A stretch of 16,102 bases of DNA, from positions 1-16,102 of the forward strand of contig WJIN01000499.1 of the NCBI GenBank assembly GCA_014730295.1, read 5' to 3'. The DNA comes from Promethearchaeota archaeon. Its GTDB lineage: Archaea > Asgardarchaeota > Lokiarchaeia > Sigynarchaeales > SOKP01. The position numbers were made by a program, and so were the translations under genes. The notes under the pieces were generated by a model, which was not told the origin of the DNA, did no database searches, and saw only the letters and a program-made list of their open reading frames with translations. Numbering within the stretch: position 1 is the first letter of the stretch; every line of letters starts with the position of its first letter. Below, piece after piece: positions 14,410-16,102 of the stretch.

Positions 14410-15253
14410 TTTTATCTCCTGTCCATTTTTCATATAAACATTTTTTACTTTTCGCTATTTCATTGTTAATCTTATCGATTTCTTTTTGGAAAGTATTAGC
14501 CGCTATGAAGCAATATTTTACCGCAACCCTAATTTCGTTTTTAAGAAAAATTAGGTCAATGTTATTGTTTGCCCATTTACTAACCTGCCCCCTTTTTATG
14601 CTAGTATAGTAATATAGCTCAGCGATCTTTTGAGGAACAATATTAAAAAGAACTTCTACTTGGTAATCAATGTAAGCTTCCTTTTCACCATTTTTTTCTT
14701 TCAAAACAAAATCGTTTTTATCAACCATCCTTCGGCCTTCGGGAATGACAAAATCTTTTCCGATTTTGTAAAGTTTATCAGAAAAAATATTGTAGGCTAT
14801 TTCAAAATTCTGGTCTTTAAAGCCTTCCTGTTCTAAAAAATTACGAAACCTTTCTAGCATATGTTTTGTACAGGAATCCCACTTATCCTCAAAAACCCGC
14901 ATTATATCTTCTTTTTTCCGTCTTTCTTCGATTAAAAATATTTCTTTTAGTTTCAAGGACACGTCTAAATAAACTTTTTCAAAATCATAAAGCATTGAAT
15001 AAGCCCTATTTTTAACGGCTAAATCGTTTATCTTTGCATTATCTGTTTCTTTATCTTCTTTTTTCCATTTAAAGGGTCCAAATGAAAAGTTATCAGTATT
15101 TGATAGTTTTAAAAAAAAGGAAAGAAGCCCTATACTGCTAATTACTAAAAGCAAAAGAACCCCTATGAAAACAATTAAAAAAATTGGGGACATCCCAAAA
15201 ATGTAGTTTCCGGCTTGTTGAGAAATCGGGATTAGAGGTGTAGGTGTGACCAT
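14396..15253 (-). CDS. Membrane-anchored protein of unknown function
   Basis: 285 residues. A single strong hydrophobic segment (about 22-47, SPIFLIVFIGVLLLLVISSIGL) follows a short N-terminus. The remaining 235 residues are charged and largely helical. Positive charges (KWKKE) just after the membrane segment suggest an inside-facing C-terminal domain. It overlaps the transglutaminase-like gene by 22 bases and the peptidase gene by 14. By position it might be a lysis regulator, an anchor for virion or membrane functions, or an exclusion-type protein. No family is recognised. Confidence 0.7.
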   Translation of the reverse strand: MVTPTPLIPISQQAGNYIFGMSPIFLIVFIGVLLLLVISSIGLLSFFLKLSNTDNFSFGPFKWKKEDKETDNAKINDLAVKNRAYSMLYDFEKVYLDVSLKLKEIFLIEERRKKEDIMRVFEDKWDSCTKHMLERFRNFLEQEGFKDQNFEIAYNIFSDKLYKIGKDFVIPEGRRMVDKNDFVLKEKNGEKEAYIDYQVEVLFNIVPQKIAELYYYTSIKRGQVSKWANNNIDLIFLKNEIRVAVKYCFIAANTFQKEIDKINNEIAKSKKCLYEKWTGDKNESK

Positions 15254-15756
15254 TGTGTTTTTCCTGCTTTTCTTACAATTTGAAAATATAGTTTTTCTTT
15301 ATGGGTTGCCTTTAGGTAGGTGATGATGTCGTCAAAAGACCGCCAACCTTTTTTAATAAATAAATAGTTTGATGCGATATGCCATTGATTTTTTATTCGG
15401 AAAATACAGATTGCATGAGAATTCCATATTTTCCAGGAAGTGTATATAACCTCATACACCTCATCACAATTTACTTTTGCCCACTCAAACCAATACCAAG
15501 ACCTGTCATCACAATCATTTCCTGTTTTTTTTGGTCGGAAAATATCTGTTAATTTTCTTGGGGAAAAATCAATCAGACCAAAAATAGGGTCTGATTTATA
15601 CTTGAAGGATTTTAAAAAGTTAGAATAGTTTTGGATTGAAGCGGCTAGAGGAACTTCTCCCTCGGTCTCCGGAACAAAAGCATCCCACAAATAATAAAAT
15701 AAAAAAGAAGTCCAAGGTCTAATTAATTTAACATATATCCACAAAATTATTTTCAT
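15232..15756 (-). CDS. Transglutaminase-like cysteine peptidase
   Basis: 174 residues. A hydrophobic N-terminal stretch (about 3-27, ILWIYVKLIRPWTSFLFYYLW) may be a membrane anchor. The core shows TGNDCDDRSWYWFEWAK (C82 in the G-x-C-D-D box typical of transglutaminase-like proteases), NSHAICIFR (H114) and QWHIASNY (N130 as possible third catalytic residue). The order Cys-His-Asn/Asp and the spacing fit the papain-like transglutaminase fold. Such enzymes cut or rearrange amide bonds and occur both in cell-wall enzymes and in virion proteins. AAAGGA is 8 bases before the ATG; the upstream fibre gene ends 14 bases before. The exact substrate is unknown. Confidence 0.65.
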   Translation of the reverse strand: MKIILWIYVKLIRPWTSFLFYYLWDAFVPETEGEVPLAASIQNYSNFLKSFKYKSDPIFGLIDFSPRKLTDIFRPKKTGNDCDDRSWYWFEWAKVNCDEVYEVIYTSWKIWNSHAICIFRIKNQWHIASNYLFIKKGWRSFDDIITYLKATHKEKLYFQIVRKAGKTQWSHLHL

Positions 15757-15769
15757 TATGTAGTCCTTT

Positions 15770-16102
15770 TTATGAAAAAGCTGGGTTTGGCGGCGTGCTA
15801 ATTGTGGGTAAGAATCTATATAACCTTAAAGCATCATTAGTGTTATCAATAAAAGCAACATGTGTTGAGTTCAAAGCCGCTAGAGCGGGGAATCCCACCC
15901 CACTAATATTTAAGTCACTTTCTACTTGTGACCAAGTGCTTCCGTTAAATCTATATACCCTTAAATCATCATCATTGCTATCAATAAAAGCCACGTCTGT
16001 TGAGTTCAAAGCCGCTAGAGCGGGAAATCCCGCCCCACTAATATTTAAGTCACTTCCTACTTGTGACCAAGTGCTTCCGTTAAATCTATATACCCTTAAA
16101 TC
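15770..16102 (-). CDS. Repetitive fibre-like protein, C-terminal part (5' end off the window)
   Basis: Only the last 110 residues are visible, and the frame stays open to the window edge. Two complete 45-residue repeats and a shortened third follow each other: DLRVYRFNGSTW-SQV-G/E-SDLNIS...FPALAALNSTDVAFIDSNDD. The repeat length, the alternating beta pattern and the aspartate-rich turns suggest beta-propeller-type blades, as in phage tail-fibre or receptor-binding proteins. The last unit is cut short and the protein ends PPNPAFS. An ATG at 16009 lies inside a repeat and is not the start. Position ahead of the lysis genes fits a virion fibre or host-binding protein. Confidence 0.6.
   Translation of the reverse strand, partial: DLRVYRFNGSTWSQVGSDLNISGAGFPALAALNSTDVAFIDSNDDDLRVYRFNGSTWSQVESDLNISGVGFPALAALNSTHVAFIDNTNDALRLYRFLPTISTPPNPAFS
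15833..16102. repeat. Tandem 135-bp repeats in the fibre-like gene
   Basis: Two consecutive units (15833-15967 and 15968-16102) are nearly identical at the DNA level, with a partial third at 15770-15832. The period is 135 bp, exactly 45 codons. Differences are few and include changes giving G-to-E, A-to-V and D-to-H. This high DNA identity suggests recent duplication or gene conversion. Confidence 0.85.

Noticed and set aside
15770..16009. ATG at 16009 as start of a 79-residue protein
   Set aside because: The frame stays open upstream to the window edge with the same repeats, so this ATG is internal to a larger gene.
1..16102. tRNA genes, CRISPR arrays, insertion sequences
   Set aside because: No cloverleaf-like sequence, no regularly spaced short repeats with spacers, and no transposase or terminal repeats were seen; the only tandem repeats are coding repeats at the right end.

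Overview
This is most likely a piece of a tailed dsDNA phage (or prophage) of a low-GC Gram-positive host. The DNA is very AT-rich, genes are packed head to tail with overlaps of a few bases, most starts follow strong AGGAGG-type ribosome binding sites, and the gene content is phage-type: replication and recombination, a putative lysis block, and a repetitive fibre-like protein. No capsid, portal, terminase or DNA polymerase gene is visible, so only part of the genome is shown.

Layout. 1-3213 (minus strand): a partial zinc-ribbon protein with a possible sigma-70-like segment, a predicted gp32-like ssDNA-binding protein, and a predicted DnaN-like sliding clamp. A 74-bp divergent gap (3214-3287) leads into 3288-12463 (plus strand): a small unknown gene, an archaeo-eukaryotic-type primase (AEP), a FEN-family 5'-3' exonuclease, a small unknown gene, an SbcC/gp46-like recombination ATPase, a dCTP deaminase, a DnaG-type CHC2/TOPRIM primase, a SNF2-family helicase, and a 38-residue ORF resembling the start of a gamma-glutamylcyclotransferase. 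A perfect 9-bp hairpin at 12449-12470 separates this from a convergent minus-strand block (12460-16102). In its own direction of transcription that block holds a repetitive fibre-like protein (5' end off the window), a transglutaminase-like cysteine peptidase, a membrane-anchored protein, a C39-like peptidase (best endolysin candidate), three small proteins, a holin-like membrane protein and a coiled, charged protein.

How it fits together. Clamp, SSB, two unrelated primases, flap exonuclease, SNF2 motor and SbcC-like ATPase look like the processing half of a phage replisome and recombination set, with dCTP deaminase feeding dUMP/dTTP synthesis. The minus-strand right block looks like late functions: host recognition followed by lysis.

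Most interesting points: (1) two primases of unrelated folds on one replication transcript; (2) an abrupt change in strand composition inside the AEP gene near 5.4 kb, beside a near-perfect inverted repeat and a promoter-like sequence, which makes a candidate replication origin or a mosaic junction; (3) a 12-bp promoter-like sequence repeated exactly ahead of two early genes; (4) two different cysteine-peptidase folds in the putative lysis block. All functional calls come from reading motifs by eye; no database search was run.
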